Shown here: one piece after another, positions 17,171 to 27,528 of the stretch | Layout of the letters: each line of letters starts with the position of its first letter | How positions within the stretch are numbered: position 1 is the stretch's first letter | From: DASWIG01 sp036397835 | GTDB taxonomy: Bacteria > Acidobacteriota > Thermoanaerobaculia > Multivoradales > J023 | Length of the DNA: 64,000 nt | Reading direction: 5' to 3' | Assembly: GCA_036397835.1 (NCBI GenBank) | Contig: DASWIG010000188.1 | Coordinates: 1-64,000, forward strand | Made by a program: the position numbers and the translations under genes | Notes under the pieces: generated by a model | Databases searched by the model: none | Seen by the model: the letters and a program-made list of their open reading frames with translations, nothing else | Told to the model about the DNA's origin: nothing

Positions 17171-20100
17171 GTCGTGCTCGTCTCCGAAAACGTGCGCGCG
17201 GCTCCCCTCTCGCCCGCGCCGCCGCGAGGAGCCCGCTCATCCGATCGATCCAGCCCGTCCAGCAGCGCGGCCAGCCGTCGAGCCACCTCCTCGACGTGGG
17301 GGCGCAGGAGCATGCTGGCGTGCTCGCCGCCGACGTCGTGGACCTCGACGCCGCCGCCCACGACCTCGCCCCATCCCAGGTCCGCCGCCGCCTCCGCCGG
17401 CCTTTCGCGCGCCCGGAACAGCGTTACCGGCCCCGGGTAAGGGGGAGGACGGTAGGCGCGGGAGGCGTTCAGATTGGCCTTGAACACCTCGAAATAGGCG
17501 CGAATCTGGGCCATGTCGACGTCACGGGCCAACTCGCCCGAGTCCTGAGCACGCTGGATGAGACGCTCCGCGATCTCGTCCACGGAGCTGCCCTCGAGCT
17601 CCTCGCCCGCGAGGCCGAGGTCCCGGCCCAGGAACGCCGCGAGGAGCTCCTGGTCGCTCAGGGCTTCCTGAGAGAGCGAGCAGACGCTGTCGAAGAGGGC
17701 CAGCAAGGCCACGTTCTCGCCCGCGGCATCGAGCTGCCGTGCCATCTCGTACGCCACCCGGCCGCCCATCGACCAGCCGGCCAGCCGATACGGGCCCCGG
17801 GGTTGCACCTCGCGGACGGCCTCGAGGTACGAGCGCGCCATCTCGGGCAGGTCGCGGCTGGGCTCGTGCCTGCCGTCGAGCCCGCGTGCCTGGAAGGCGT
17901 GGACCGGCTGCTCGGCGGGGAGGTGGTTGGCCAGCTCGAGGAACGCCAGCGCCATTCCGCTGGCGGGATGGACACAGAACAGGGGCGGCCGCGTGCCCTC
18001 CTCGCGGATCGGAACCAGCAGGGACTCTCCCGGCGCTTCCGCTTGCCGGAGCACTGCGGCGAGATGGGCGATCGTCGGCTCTTGGAACAGGACCCGGAGA
18101 GGGATCTGGCGTCCGAACCAACTGCGCAGAGTCGCCACGAGGCGAACCGCGAGCAGGGAATGGCCGCCGAGCTCGAAGAAGCTCTCTCGCTCACCGATGG
18201 GTCGCACGCCGAGGAGGCTCTCCCAGATCCGCGTGAGCTGCAGCTCGAAAAGGTCGCGCGGCGCCCGCGCCTGGGCCGGCGCGGTGGGCCGCGGCGGCTC
18301 GATCCGCGCCAGGGCCCGCCGGTCGAGCTTGCCGCTGGTGGTCCGGGGGAGCCGCGCCATCTCGACCACGGCCGCCGGCGTCATGTGCTCGGGGAGCTCG
18401 CGGGCGAGGTCGCGCCGCAGCCGTGCGACGTCAGGGCCGCCCGCGTCAGCCGGGACTACGAAAGCCACCAGGCGCCGGTCTCCGGACGCGTCGGTCTGCG
18501 CCACCACGGCGGCCTCCCATACGCCGGGTTGGCGTCTCAGGGCCGCCTCGATCTCCCCAGGCTCGATGCGGAAACCGCGGAGCTTGAGCTGCGCGTCGAG
18601 CCGGCCGAGCAGCTCGAGCTCCCCGCGCGCGGTGTGGCGGGCCAGGTCTCCGGTCTGGTAGAGCCGCTGCCCCGGCGCGCCGGCGAACGCGTCCGGCACG
18701 AAGGCGGCCGCCGTCAGGCCCGGGCGGCTCAGGTAGCCGCGGGCCAGCCCGTCGCCCGCCAGCTCGACCTGCCCGGCGACGCCGAGCGGCGCCGGTTGCC
18801 CGCCGCGGTCGAGCAGGACGAGCCGGCGGCCCGGGATCGGCCGGCCGAGCGGCACGCCGCGGTCCGCGGCGCTCACCGTCTTGGGGAGGACGTGGTACGT
18901 GGACGTCATGGTGGCTTCGGTGGGGCCGTATTGGTTCACGACCTCGAGCTCCGGTCCGAAGAGCTCCCGCGCCCGGACGATGTCGGAGGCGCGCAGGGGC
19001 TCGCCGCTGAGCAGCATCAGCCGCAAGGCGGCGCCCGAGCTCGGCGGCGGCGTCAGCAGCCACGACCGCAGCAGCGTCGGCACGGCGCTCAGCACCGCGC
19101 TCGCCTTGTGGCGCACGAGGTCGGCGAGCTGAGCCGCCGGATCGCCGAGCGCCGCGCGTTCCGGAAACACCACACGCGCTCCCGCCGCGAGCGGCCCCAG
19201 CACGTCGCGCACCGAAGCGTCGAACGACGCCGCCGCGACCTGGAGCACGGTGTCGCGTGCGCCGAGGCGGCAGCGCCGGATCAGGTCCACAAGGTAGCTG
19301 ACCGCCGCGTGGTGGCTTGCCATCACGCCCTTCGGCGCGCCGGTGGATCCCGAGGTGTGGTACACGAAGGCCAGGTCGGCGGCGTCGGTTCCGCTGTCGG
19401 CGCCGAAGCGGACGGCCGCGGGGACGGGCTCGCCGCGGCCGTGGGGCCTCCCTCGCGGATCGATCAGGATTCGTCCCGGCGCCTCGGGCACGCGCGGGCA
19501 AAGCTGAGCGGAGGTCACGACCAGGCGCGGGCCCGGACCGGCCAGCGCCTCGTACAATACCCGCGAGTGACGCGCGGCCGGGTGAGAAGGATCGAGAGAA
19601 ACGAACGCACCGCCCGCTTTCAGGATTCCCAATTGCGCGACCGCCAGCTCGGGTGAGCGCTCGCAGCAGCATGCCACGCGGACCTCGCGCCGCACGCCGA
19701 GACGCCGTAGCCGACAGGCGAGGCGATCGGCCCGCCGAAGAAGCTCGGCATAGCTCAGGGCGTTTGCGCCGACGACCGCGGCCACGGCGTCGGGAGTGCT
19801 CACGGCTTGGCGTTCGACGAGCTCGTGAAGGCCGTGGCGGTGCGGCGGAGCCGGCGCGGGCTGCCCCCACTCGAACAGCGTCTGGTGGCGGTCGCCGCGT
19901 CCCAGGAAGGCCAGGCGCGAGAGCGGCCGGCTGCCCTCCAAGGCCTCGCCGAGCAGGTGCCTCAGATGCCTCGACAGACGGTGGATCGTCGTGGCGTCGA
20001 AGAGCTCTCTGCGATACTCGATCGTAGCGTCCGTGGTACCGGCCGCCTCGCCCAGCCGCAAAGTGAGGTCGAAGCGGCTGGCCACGCCGCCGCCTGGTGG

Positions 20101-23100
20101 GAGCGCGTTGAATCGCGTTCCGGAGGCTTGCTGTTCCAGCCGTCGCGGGTTGTTCTGCTGGACGACCATGACCTGGAAAAGCGGCGTATGAGTCAGGTCA
20201 CGCTCGGGCTGGAGCTCCTCCACCAGTTTCTCGAAGGGGACCTCTTCATGAGCATAGGCGTCCAGGGTGACCCGCCGTACGCGATCCACCAGGTCTTCGA
20301 AGGTGAAAGCGCCATCGAAGACCGTGCGCAAGACCAGGGTGTTGACGAAGAAGCCGATCAGCGGCTGCGTTTCAACGGTGCCGCGTCCTGCCACCGCCGT
20401 CCCGACGCTGATGTCCGCCGAGCCCGTATAGCGCGAGAGCAACGCCTTGAAGAGCGCGAGCATGCCCATGAACAGAGTCGCCCCCCGCCGGCGGCAGAGC
20501 CGGCGCAAGGCCTCAACTTGCGGCTCCGGAAAGCGCATGGCCCAGCCGCCGCTCGCCGTTCCCGCCGCCGTCCCTCGGGGACGGTCGACGGGAAGCTCCA
20601 ACAACGCGGGCGCGCCGTGGAGCCGCGCTCTCCAGTAGGCCAGCAGGGACCTCAGAGTCTCTCCCTGGAGCCATCGGCGTTGCCACGCGGCGTAGTCCGC
20701 GTACTGGATCGCCGGCTCCGGCAACGGCGACGGGTCGCCTCGCAGCGCGGCCCCGTAGAGCGCCGTGAGCTCCGCGAAGAGCAGGCCCACCGACCACGCA
20801 TCGGAGACGATGTGATGGATCGAGAGCAGGACGAGGCTCTGGTCGTCGGCGAGCCGTACCAACCGGACCCGGAGCAGCGGGGGCCGGCGCAGGTCGAAGG
20901 GAAGCCGCGCGTGGTCGACGGCGAGCCGGGCCGCCTGGCGCTCGCCGAGATCCGTCGGCAAGGCCCCGAGATCGACGACGGACAAAGGAAACGGAGCGCA
21001 GGGCGCCACTCGAGCGAAAGGCTCGCCGCCGGCGGCATGGAATCCGGTTCGCAGCGCTTCGTGCCGGCGGACGACCTCGGTCAGGGCGGCCGCCAGCACC
21101 GCCGGGCGCAGCTCGCCCTCGATCCGCAGCGCGGAGACCACGTTGTAGGCATGGCTTGCCCCCTGGAGCTGATCCAGGAACCAGAGCCGATGCTGGGCGA
21201 AGGACAGCGGCAGCCGGTCCGACCGCGCGACGCGCTTGAGGGGAGGGACCGCGAGCGCTCTGCCGGCCCGCTTCGAGCGCTCGACGCTGGCTGCCAGGCC
21301 GGCCACCGTCGGCGCTTCGAAGAGGTCGCGCAAGACGACGTCGACGCCGAAGATCTCGCGAATTCTCGCCAACACCCGGATCGCCGCCAGGGAATCGCCG
21401 CCGAGCTCGAAGAAGTCCTGGTGCAGGCCGCAACCGTCGAGGTGGAGCGTCTCGCTCCAGACTCCTGCGACCAGCTCCTCGACCGGCGTGGGCGCCGTCT
21501 CGCCGGCGCTCTGCGTCTCGGCCTCGCCGGGCAGGGGCAAGGCCTGGCGATCCACCTTGCCGTTGTCGGTGAGCGGCAACTGGCCGAGCAGGACGACCGA
21601 GCCGGGCACCATGTACTCCGGCAGGATCGCCTTCAGGTGCCGGCGCAGCTCCTCGCCGTCGATCTCGGTTCCCGGCTGTGGCACCACCCATGCCCCCAGG
21701 CGCCGGTTGAAGCGCTCGCCGCCGACCGCGGACGCCACCGCGGACTGAACCGCGGGATGGCGAGCCAGCGCCGCCTCGATCTCTCCGAGCTCGATGCGAT
21801 GCCCTTGGATCTTGACCTGGAAGTCCTCGCGGCCGAGAAACTCGACGTCGCCGGTCGGAAGATAGCGGCCGACATCACCCGTCCGGTAGAGCCGCTCGCC
21901 GCTTCGCGGATGCGACAAGAAGCTCTTGCGGGTCGTTTCCTCGTTCCGCCAGTAGCCGTGGGCCAGTCCGGCGCCGCCGATGAAGAGGTCTCCCGGCACC
22001 CAGGTCGGGCGCGGCTCGAGCCGATGGTCGAGGACGCAGACCGTCTGATTCGTCATCGGCCGGCCGTAGGGGATGCTCGTCCACCACGGGCTCACGGCGG
22101 CGATCGGGTAGAGCACCGACCAGATGGACGCCTCCGTCGCGCCGCCCAGGCTGATCACTTCCAGACCGGCGACGATCTCTCGGACGGCGTCTGGAAGCTG
22201 TACCGGGATCCAGTCTCCGGACAACAGGGCCAGCCGCAGGGAGCTCAGGTCGACGTCGGGCCGGCCGGCGGCGTGCTCCACCAGCATTTCGAGCAACGCC
22301 GGAACCGAATTCCACAGGGTCACGCCGTGGCGCCGGATCAGCGCCGCCCAGGCCGCCGGATCGCGGGCCGCCCCGGGCTCGGGCACGACGACGGCCCCTC
22401 CCGCCGCCAGCAGCCCGAAGACGTCGTACACCGACAGGTCGAAGCTCAGCGAGGAGAGCGCCAGCACTCGGTCCCCGGCCCCCACGTCGAACCGGCGATT
22501 GACGTCGAGGATCGTGTTGACCGCGCCGCGGTGGTCGATCATCACCCCCTTGGGCGTGCCGGTGGAGCCGGATGTGAAGATCACGTAGGCGAGGTGATCC
22601 GGCCTGATCTCCACGGGCTCGGGACGGGTGTCCGCCGAGAGCTCCGGTTCCTCCTCGTCCACCGTCACGCGGCTGACCGTCTCGGGCCATTCGAGCCCCT
22701 CGTCGAGCCAGGGCTGGGTCACCGCCAGCTCGACCTCGCCCAGCTCCAGAAGCGCGCGTCGACGGTCGGCGGGCAACGCCGGATCCACCGGCAGATACGC
22801 GGCGCCCGCCTTGAGAACCCCGAGCACCGCGACCACCTGCTCCCAACCCTTCTCCATGACCACGGCGACGAGGCGGTTCGGCCGTGCGCCGCGCCGGCGC
22901 AGGCGTCGGCCCAACTCGTCCGAGCGCCTCGCCAGCGATCCGAAGCTCAGGGTCAGGCGGGGCGCGATCACCGCGTCGCGGGCCGGATCTTCGTCCGCCC
23001 GGCTCTCGAAGAGAGCGTGCAGCAACTCGTTGCCGGGCGGCGCCACGGCCGCGTCGATCGCCCGGCCTGCCAATTGGGCCTCCGGCACCAGGGAGACGTG

Positions 23101-26100
23101 CGTCTCTCGCCAGGCTCCGTCGCCCTCGGCCAGGCTCTCGAGCAACCCGCAGAAGGCGCCAAACATGTCGTCGACCATCCCGGGAGGGAAGAGCTCGTCC
23201 ACCACGTCCCAATTGAAGACCAGCGCGCCCTGACGTTCCGCGACCTGGTGATCGAGGTACACCTGAGGGGTCTGGCTGATCCCGAACTCGACCGTGCCGG
23301 CGCCCTGTTGCGGCGTCGCTCCGCGATCCTGCGATGAGACTTCGGAGCCCGCGCGGGTGTCGGTCATGGTCAGGGTGCTCGTGAAGACGATGGGCATTGC
23401 CGCCCGCGCCCCCCGGCCCCGGCCCTGGCGTCCCAGGTCCCGAAGCACTTGGACGCCGCTGAAGTACCGGTGGTCGAGGTCGTCCCAGAGCTGGTTCTGA
23501 ATCCTCCGGGCCCGTGCTTCGAAGGGCTCCGGCCAGGCGGTGTCGATTTCGAGGAGGACCAGCGAGGTGAAGTCGCCAATGAGCTCGTTGACCTGAGGAT
23601 GAAGCTCGAGGCGATGGAAGAGCGTGAGGTTGAGGGTGAAGCGGGGGCTCCGAGACCAGGTCGCCAGGACCTCGGCGAAAGCGGCCAGCACGAGGCCCGA
23701 CGGAGTCAGGCCGAGGCGGCTTCCCCGCCCCTTCAGCCGCTGCCAGGAAGCCGCCGCCACGGTTCCCCGGCGGCGCACGAAACGCGGCCGCTTCACGGCC
23801 GAGAGGCTCTTGGCAAGGGGCAGGTCCGGCGCCGGCGCGAGGTCCGGCACCCGCCGGCGCCAGTAGTCCCGGGCCGCGAGGTATCGCGACGACTCCTTGA
23901 ACGACTCCTCAGCCAGGATGTAGTCGCGAAAGGAGATCTCGAGCGGCGGCCGCCGGGCTTCGGGCTCGCGGTAGAACAGCCTCATCTCCGACAACAGCAG
24001 GTCCCAGCTCCAGGCGTCGCCGATGAGCAGGTCGAAGCTCACGTGGACCCGCACCCGCCCGTGGTCGAGCAACGAGGCACGCACGTCGAACAGCGGCCAG
24101 CGGTCCGCCGGCAAGATCTGGTGCGACATGCTCCGGCGCAGGGCGTCGAGCGCCGCCGAGCGGGCCTCCTCCGAGGCGCGGCGCAGGTCCAGGATCCCGA
24201 CCCGGAATCGAGGCACCGCGGCCAGGATCCGCTGGCGGCCGTCCGGCTGGACGACGGCTCGCAACATGTCGTGGCGTTCGATCAACCGTTGCCAGGCGCG
24301 CTCGAGGCGCTCGACGCTCAGGTCGTGGCTGTCCAGCTCCACGTAGATGTGGGTCGCCACGTTGCCCAGCTCGAAGTCGCCGCCGCGGCCGAGCCAGTAG
24401 GCCTGCTGAACGTCGGTCAGCGGGAAGGGAAGGTGCCGCCGGTCCGGGTCGGGAACCAGCTCGGGCAGCCATGCCGCCGTTCCCGCCGGAATCCCGCGCG
24501 AGTCGGGCGTGAGGCTTCCGACAAGAGCCGCCATCGCGCTGACCGTCGGAGCTTCCAACAGCTCGCGCAGGGCGACCTGAGCCCCGGTCTTCTCGCGCAA
24601 TCGTTCGCCCAGGCGGGTGGCCAGAAGCGAATGCCCGCCGAGCTCGAAGAAGTCGTCGTGGACGCCCACCGGCCGTACCCCGAGGAGCTCCTCCCAGACC
24701 TCCGCAACCTCGCGCTCGATCTGGCCGCGTGGCGCGAGATAAGGGGTCGCGACGTCGGACCGGCGCGACACGGCCTCGGTGGAAGCGTTCACGCCGGCGC
24801 GCGGACCCGCGCCCTCTCCCGCTCCGGCGTCGTCCCCCTCGGTGTCACGCACCGCGACGCTTCGCCTGGCTTCGATCCAGTATCGTTGGCGCTCGAAGGG
24901 ATAGGTGGGTAGGGGGACCTTGTGACGGCTCTCGTCGGCATGGAACGCCAGCCAATCCACGTTCGCGCCCTCTAGCCAGAGGCGGCCCAGAGCCTGGATC
25001 AGGAAGGCGACGTCCGAGCCCGGATGTCGACCTGGGCGGACCGAGCTCAGCACGGCAGCTCGTCCTGAGTGCCCGGGATGCCGGCGCGCCAGGGTGCTCA
25101 ACGTACGGCCGGGGCCCACCTCGAGCAAGATCCGGTCCGAGTCTGAAAGGAGCACCTCAAGGTTGTCGCTGAATCGCACCGTCGACCTCAGGTGCCGTAC
25201 CCAGTAACTCGGATCGGTGGCCTCCGCGGGACGGATCCAGGTGCCGGTGAGATTGGAAAGGAACGGGATTTTCGGCGGGCACAGGACGATCTCACCGAGC
25301 ACGGAAGCGAACGGCTCCGACACGGGATCCATTGCCGCCGAGTGGAAGGCGTGAGAGGTGCGTAGCCGCCGGGTCTCCACTCCCCGCGCGCGCAGCTCGC
25401 TCTCGAGGTCCGCGAGCGGCTCCTCCGGGCCCGAGACCACGCATTGCCCCGGCACGTTGACCGCGGCGAGCGACAGTCCCTCCGGCATGAAAACCGCCAA
25501 CGCATCCTCGGCGATCTCGACCGCCATCATCCCTCCTCTGCTCATCCCCTGCATCAGACGCCCGCGGGCGGCGACCAGCGGGAGCGCGTCCTCAAGGGTG
25601 AAGACGCCCGCCAGACACGCGGCCACGTACTCGCCGATCGAATGGCCGGCCATCGCTCGCGGCGCGATCCCCCAGTCCATCCACAGTCTGGCCAGGGCGT
25701 ATTCGAAAGCGAAGAGCGAGCTCTGGGCGAGGGCGGTTTCACGCAAACGTTCCTCGGCCGCTTCCCGCGAAGGTCCCCCGCCCAGGAAGAGCGCCTCGCG
25801 CAAGTCCTCCTTCAAGTGGGGCGCGAGCAGCTCCGCGCAGCGATCGATTTCCCGCCGGAAGACTCGTTCTTCGGCGTAGAGCTCACGTCCCATGTCCACG
25901 TACTGGGAGCCCTGGCCGGGGAAGAGGAAGGCGACCTCCCGATCGAGCTCTTCCCGGCAGCCCGTCGCCAATCGCGGCGGGTCGCCGCCGCGGAGCACGT
26001 CGAGCGCGTCGGGGACGTCCGAGCACACGGCGAAGCGCCGGTGTGGGAGACGCCGGCGGCCGACCTGACAGGTGAACGCCACGTCGGCGAGGTCGCTGTC

Positions 26101-27528
26101 GCCGTTCGCTTCGAGATGGTCTGCGAGATTGCAGGTGACCGTCTCCAAGCCCGAAGCGCTACGGGCCGACGTCACGATCAGGTGCCAGGGCCTGGAGGTT
26201 CCCGAGGCCGGGCGCTCGGGCGCCTCCTCGAGCACCACGTGGGCGTTGGTGCCGCCGATCCCGAACGAGCTGACCCCGGCGCGCCGGGATCCGCCAGGCG
26301 CGGTCCACGGTCGTAGCGCCGTGTTGACGTAGAAGGGGCCCTGGTCGAGCTCGAGCCGGGGATTCGGTGATTCGAAGTGGAGGCTCGGCGGGATGAGCCG
26401 ACGATCGAGGCAGAGCGTGGTCTTGATCAAACCCGCGATGCCCGCTGCCGTGCTCAGGTGCCCGATGTTGGTCTTTACCGAGCCGAGCGCGCAGGCGTTG
26501 CGAGCGCCGTTGGTGCTGGCGAAGGCCTGGTTCAGGGCCTGGACCTCGATGGGATCCCCCAGCGGAGTCCCGGTGCCGTGGGCCTCGACGTAGGTGATCG
26601 TCTCCGGATCGATCCCCGCCAGGGTCTGAGCCGCCTGGATCACCTGCGCCTGTCCGGCGACGCTGGGCGCGGTATAGCCGACCTTCATCCCTCCGTCGTT
26701 GTTGATCGCCGTACCTTTGATGACGGCGTACACGCGGTCCGCATCGGCCAGCGCGTCGCCGAGCCGTTTGAGCACCACGACGCCCAGACCGTTGCCCCCC
26801 AGAGTCCCACGGGCTCTTTCGTCGAAGGCCCGGCAATGGCCATCGGGGGAGTAGATGCCCCCATCGGCGTGCAAGTAGCCGCGGACCTGGGGGAGGGTCA
26901 CCGACACGGCGCCGCTCAACGCGACGTCGCAATCGCCGGCCAGCAAACCCTGACACGCCATGTGGACGGCCACCAGCGCGGTCGAGCACGCGGTCTGGAT
27001 GACGACGCTCGGCCCGGTCAGGTTCAGCTTGTAGGAAACCCGCGTCGCCAGGTAGTCCTTGTCGCTCGCGAGGACCGATTGATAAATCCCCACGGAGCGC
27101 AGGATCTCCGGGCGCGAGTAGAGGTTGTAGACGTAGGTATTGCGCTCCACGCCGGCATAGACGCCGATCATTCCGGGATAGGTCTGGGAGTCGCAGCCGG
27201 CGTCCTCCAGCGCTTCCCACGCACATTCCAGGAACAGGCGGTGCTGCGGGTCGGTGATCTCGGCTTCGCGGGGTGTGAAATCGAAGAAAGCGGCGTCGAA
27301 GTCCGCGACACCGTCGAGGACGGCGTTGGCTTTGACGTAGTTGGGATCGCGCAAATCGGACTCGGGAATTCCGGCCGCCGCCAGCTCCTCGTCGGAGAAA
27401 AAGGTGACGGACTCCACGCCGTGGCAGAGGTTGCGCCAGAACTCTTCGACGTTTCGCGCGCCCGGAAACCGCCCGGCCAGGCCGACGATGGCGACGTCCA
27501 GGCCTCCGATCTCTTCGTCGGCGCTCAT
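17167..27528 (-). CDS. Hybrid PKS-NRPS, terminal protein: KS-AT-ACP-Cy-A(Cys)-PCP-C-A-PCP-TE
   Basis: This 3453-aa protein ends the assembly line. KS (about 9-440) has TACSTA, HGTGTP and KTNIGHL. AT (535-850) has GHSIGEY and SHAFHS, the latter typical of malonyl-CoA selection. No KR, DH or ER is present, so the added unit stays beta-keto. After a carrier (LGGHS, about 966) come Cy (1050-1490; DLLIGDAWS fits DxxxxDxxS), A (1520-1990; hand-read code D-L-Y-N-L-S-L-I-W, Cys) and PCP (LGGDS, 2041). The last module is C (2095-2540; HHIVSDA), A (2560-3080; code D-A-R-S-L-S-Q-M-T, not recognised) and PCP (3123). TE (3185-3420) has GWSMGG, a later Asp (LFDS) and GGEHAS. The start overlaps the previous gene's stop (ATGA), and the ADOP permease overlaps its end. 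Confidence 0.96.
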   Translation of the reverse strand: MSADEEIGGLDVAIVGLAGRFPGARNVEEFWRNLCHGVESVTFFSDEELAAAGIPESDLRDPNYVKANAVLDGVADFDAAFFDFTPREAEITDPQHRLFLECAWEALEDAGCDSQTYPGMIGVYAGVERNTYVYNLYSRPEILRSVGIYQSVLASDKDYLATRVSYKLNLTGPSVVIQTACSTALVAVHMACQGLLAGDCDVALSGAVSVTLPQVRGYLHADGGIYSPDGHCRAFDERARGTLGGNGLGVVVLKRLGDALADADRVYAVIKGTAINNDGGMKVGYTAPSVAGQAQVIQAAQTLAGIDPETITYVEAHGTGTPLGDPIEVQALNQAFASTNGARNACALGSVKTNIGHLSTAAGIAGLIKTTLCLDRRLIPPSLHFESPNPRLELDQGPFYVNTALRPWTAPGGSRRAGVSSFGIGGTNAHVVLEEAPERPASGTSRPWHLIVTSARSASGLETVTCNLADHLEANGDSDLADVAFTCQVGRRRLPHRRFAVCSDVPDALDVLRGGDPPRLATGCREELDREVAFLFPGQGSQYVDMGRELYAEERVFRREIDRCAELLAPHLKEDLREALFLGGGPSREAAEERLRETALAQSSLFAFEYALARLWMDWGIAPRAMAGHSIGEYVAACLAGVFTLEDALPLVAARGRLMQGMSRGGMMAVEIAEDALAVFMPEGLSLAAVNVPGQCVVSGPEEPLADLESELRARGVETRRLRTSHAFHSAAMDPVSEPFASVLGEIVLCPPKIPFLSNLTGTWIRPAEATDPSYWVRHLRSTVRFSDNLEVLLSDSDRILLEVGPGRTLSTLARRHPGHSGRAAVLSSVRPGRHPGSDVAFLIQALGRLWLEGANVDWLAFHADESRHKVPLPTYPFERQRYWIEARRSVAVRDTEGDDAGAGEGAGPRAGVNASTEAVSRRSDVATPYLAPRGQIEREVAEVWEELLGVRPVGVHDDFFELGGHSLLATRLGERLREKTGAQVALRELLEAPTVSAMAALVGSLTPDSRGIPAGTAAWLPELVPDPDRRHLPFPLTDVQQAYWLGRGGDFELGNVATHIYVELDSHDLSVERLERAWQRLIERHDMLRAVVQPDGRQRILAAVPRFRVGILDLRRASEEARSAALDALRRSMSHQILPADRWPLFDVRASLLDHGRVRVHVSFDLLIGDAWSWDLLLSEMRLFYREPEARRPPLEISFRDYILAEESFKESSRYLAARDYWRRRVPDLAPAPDLPLAKSLSAVKRPRFVRRRGTVAAASWQRLKGRGSRLGLTPSGLVLAAFAEVLATWSRSPRFTLNLTLFHRLELHPQVNELIGDFTSLVLLEIDTAWPEPFEARARRIQNQLWDDLDHRYFSGVQVLRDLGRQGRGRGARAAMPIVFTSTLTMTDTRAGSEVSSQDRGATPQQGAGTVEFGISQTPQVYLDHQVAERQGALVFNWDVVDELFPPGMVDDMFGAFCGLLESLAEGDGAWRETHVSLVPEAQLAGRAIDAAVAPPGNELLHALFESRADEDPARDAVIAPRLTLSFGSLARRSDELGRRLRRRGARPNRLVAVVMEKGWEQVVAVLGVLKAGAAYLPVDPALPADRRRALLELGEVELAVTQPWLDEGLEWPETVSRVTVDEEEPELSADTRPEPVEIRPDHLAYVIFTSGSTGTPKGVMIDHRGAVNTILDVNRRFDVGAGDRVLALSSLSFDLSVYDVFGLLAAGGAVVVPEPGAARDPAAWAALIRRHGVTLWNSVPALLEMLVEHAAGRPDVDLSSLRLALLSGDWIPVQLPDAVREIVAGLEVISLGGATEASIWSVLYPIAAVSPWWTSIPYGRPMTNQTVCVLDHRLEPRPTWVPGDLFIGGAGLAHGYWRNEETTRKSFLSHPRSGERLYRTGDVGRYLPTGDVEFLGREDFQVKIQGHRIELGEIEAALARHPAVQSAVASAVGGERFNRRLGAWVVPQPGTEIDGEELRRHLKAILPEYMVPGSVVLLGQLPLTDNGKVDRQALPLPGEAETQSAGETAPTPVEELVAGVWSETLHLDGCGLHQDFFELGGDSLAAIRVLARIREIFGVDVVLRDLFEAPTVAGLAASVERSKRAGRALAVPPLKRVARSDRLPLSFAQHRLWFLDQLQGASHAYNVVSALRIEGELRPAVLAAALTEVVRRHEALRTGFHAAGGEPFARVAPCAPFPLSVVDLGALPTDLGERQAARLAVDHARLPFDLRRPPLLRVRLVRLADDQSLVLLSIHHIVSDAWSVGLLFAELTALYGAALRGDPSPLPEPAIQYADYAAWQRRWLQGETLRSLLAYWRARLHGAPALLELPVDRPRGTAAGTASGGWAMRFPEPQVEALRRLCRRRGATLFMGMLALFKALLSRYTGSADISVGTAVAGRGTVETQPLIGFFVNTLVLRTVFDGAFTFEDLVDRVRRVTLDAYAHEEVPFEKLVEELQPERDLTHTPLFQVMVVQQNNPRRLEQQASGTRFNALPPGGGVASRFDLTLRLGEAAGTTDATIEYRRELFDATTIHRLSRHLRHLLGEALEGSRPLSRLAFLGRGDRHQTLFEWGQPAPAPPHRHGLHELVERQAVSTPDAVAAVVGANALSYAELLRRADRLACRLRRLGVRREVRVACCCERSPELAVAQLGILKAGGAFVSLDPSHPAARHSRVLYEALAGPGPRLVVTSAQLCPRVPEAPGRILIDPRGRPHGRGEPVPAAVRFGADSGTDAADLAFVYHTSGSTGAPKGVMASHHAAVSYLVDLIRRCRLGARDTVLQVAAASFDASVRDVLGPLAAGARVVFPERAALGDPAAQLADLVRHKASAVLSAVPTLLRSWLLTPPPSSGAALRLMLLSGEPLRASDIVRARELFGPELEVVNQYGPTEATMTSTYHVLPKTVSAADRGVPLGRPIPGRRLVLLDRGGQPAPLGVAGQVELAGDGLARGYLSRPGLTAAAFVPDAFAGAPGQRLYQTGDLARHTARGELELLGRLDAQLKLRGFRIEPGEIEAALRRQPGVWEAAVVAQTDASGDRRLVAFVVPADAGGPDVARLRRDLARELPEHMTPAAVVEMARLPRTTSGKLDRRALARIEPPRPTAPAQARAPRDLFELQLTRIWESLLGVRPIGERESFFELGGHSLLAVRLVATLRSWFGRQIPLRVLFQEPTIAHLAAVLRQAEAPGESLLVPIREEGTRPPLFCVHPASGMALAFLELANHLPAEQPVHAFQARGLDGRHEPSRDLPEMARSYLEAVREVQPRGPYRLAGWSMGGRVAYEMARQLDAAGENVALLALFDSVCSLSQEALSDQELLAAFLGRDLGLAGEELEGSSVDEIAERLIQRAQDSGELARDVDMAQIRAYFEVFKANLNASRAYRPPPYPGPVTLFRARERPAEAAADLGWGEVVGGGVEVHDVGGEHASMLLRPHVEEVARRLAALLDGLDRSDERAPRGGAGERGAARTFSETSTT

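Noticed and set aside
19807..23337. Long plus-strand open frame of over 1100 codons opposite the terminal NRPS
   Set aside because: It mirrors the codon bias of the NRPS frame, has no recognisable domain and contradicts clear KS, AT, Cy, A and TE domains on the minus strand.
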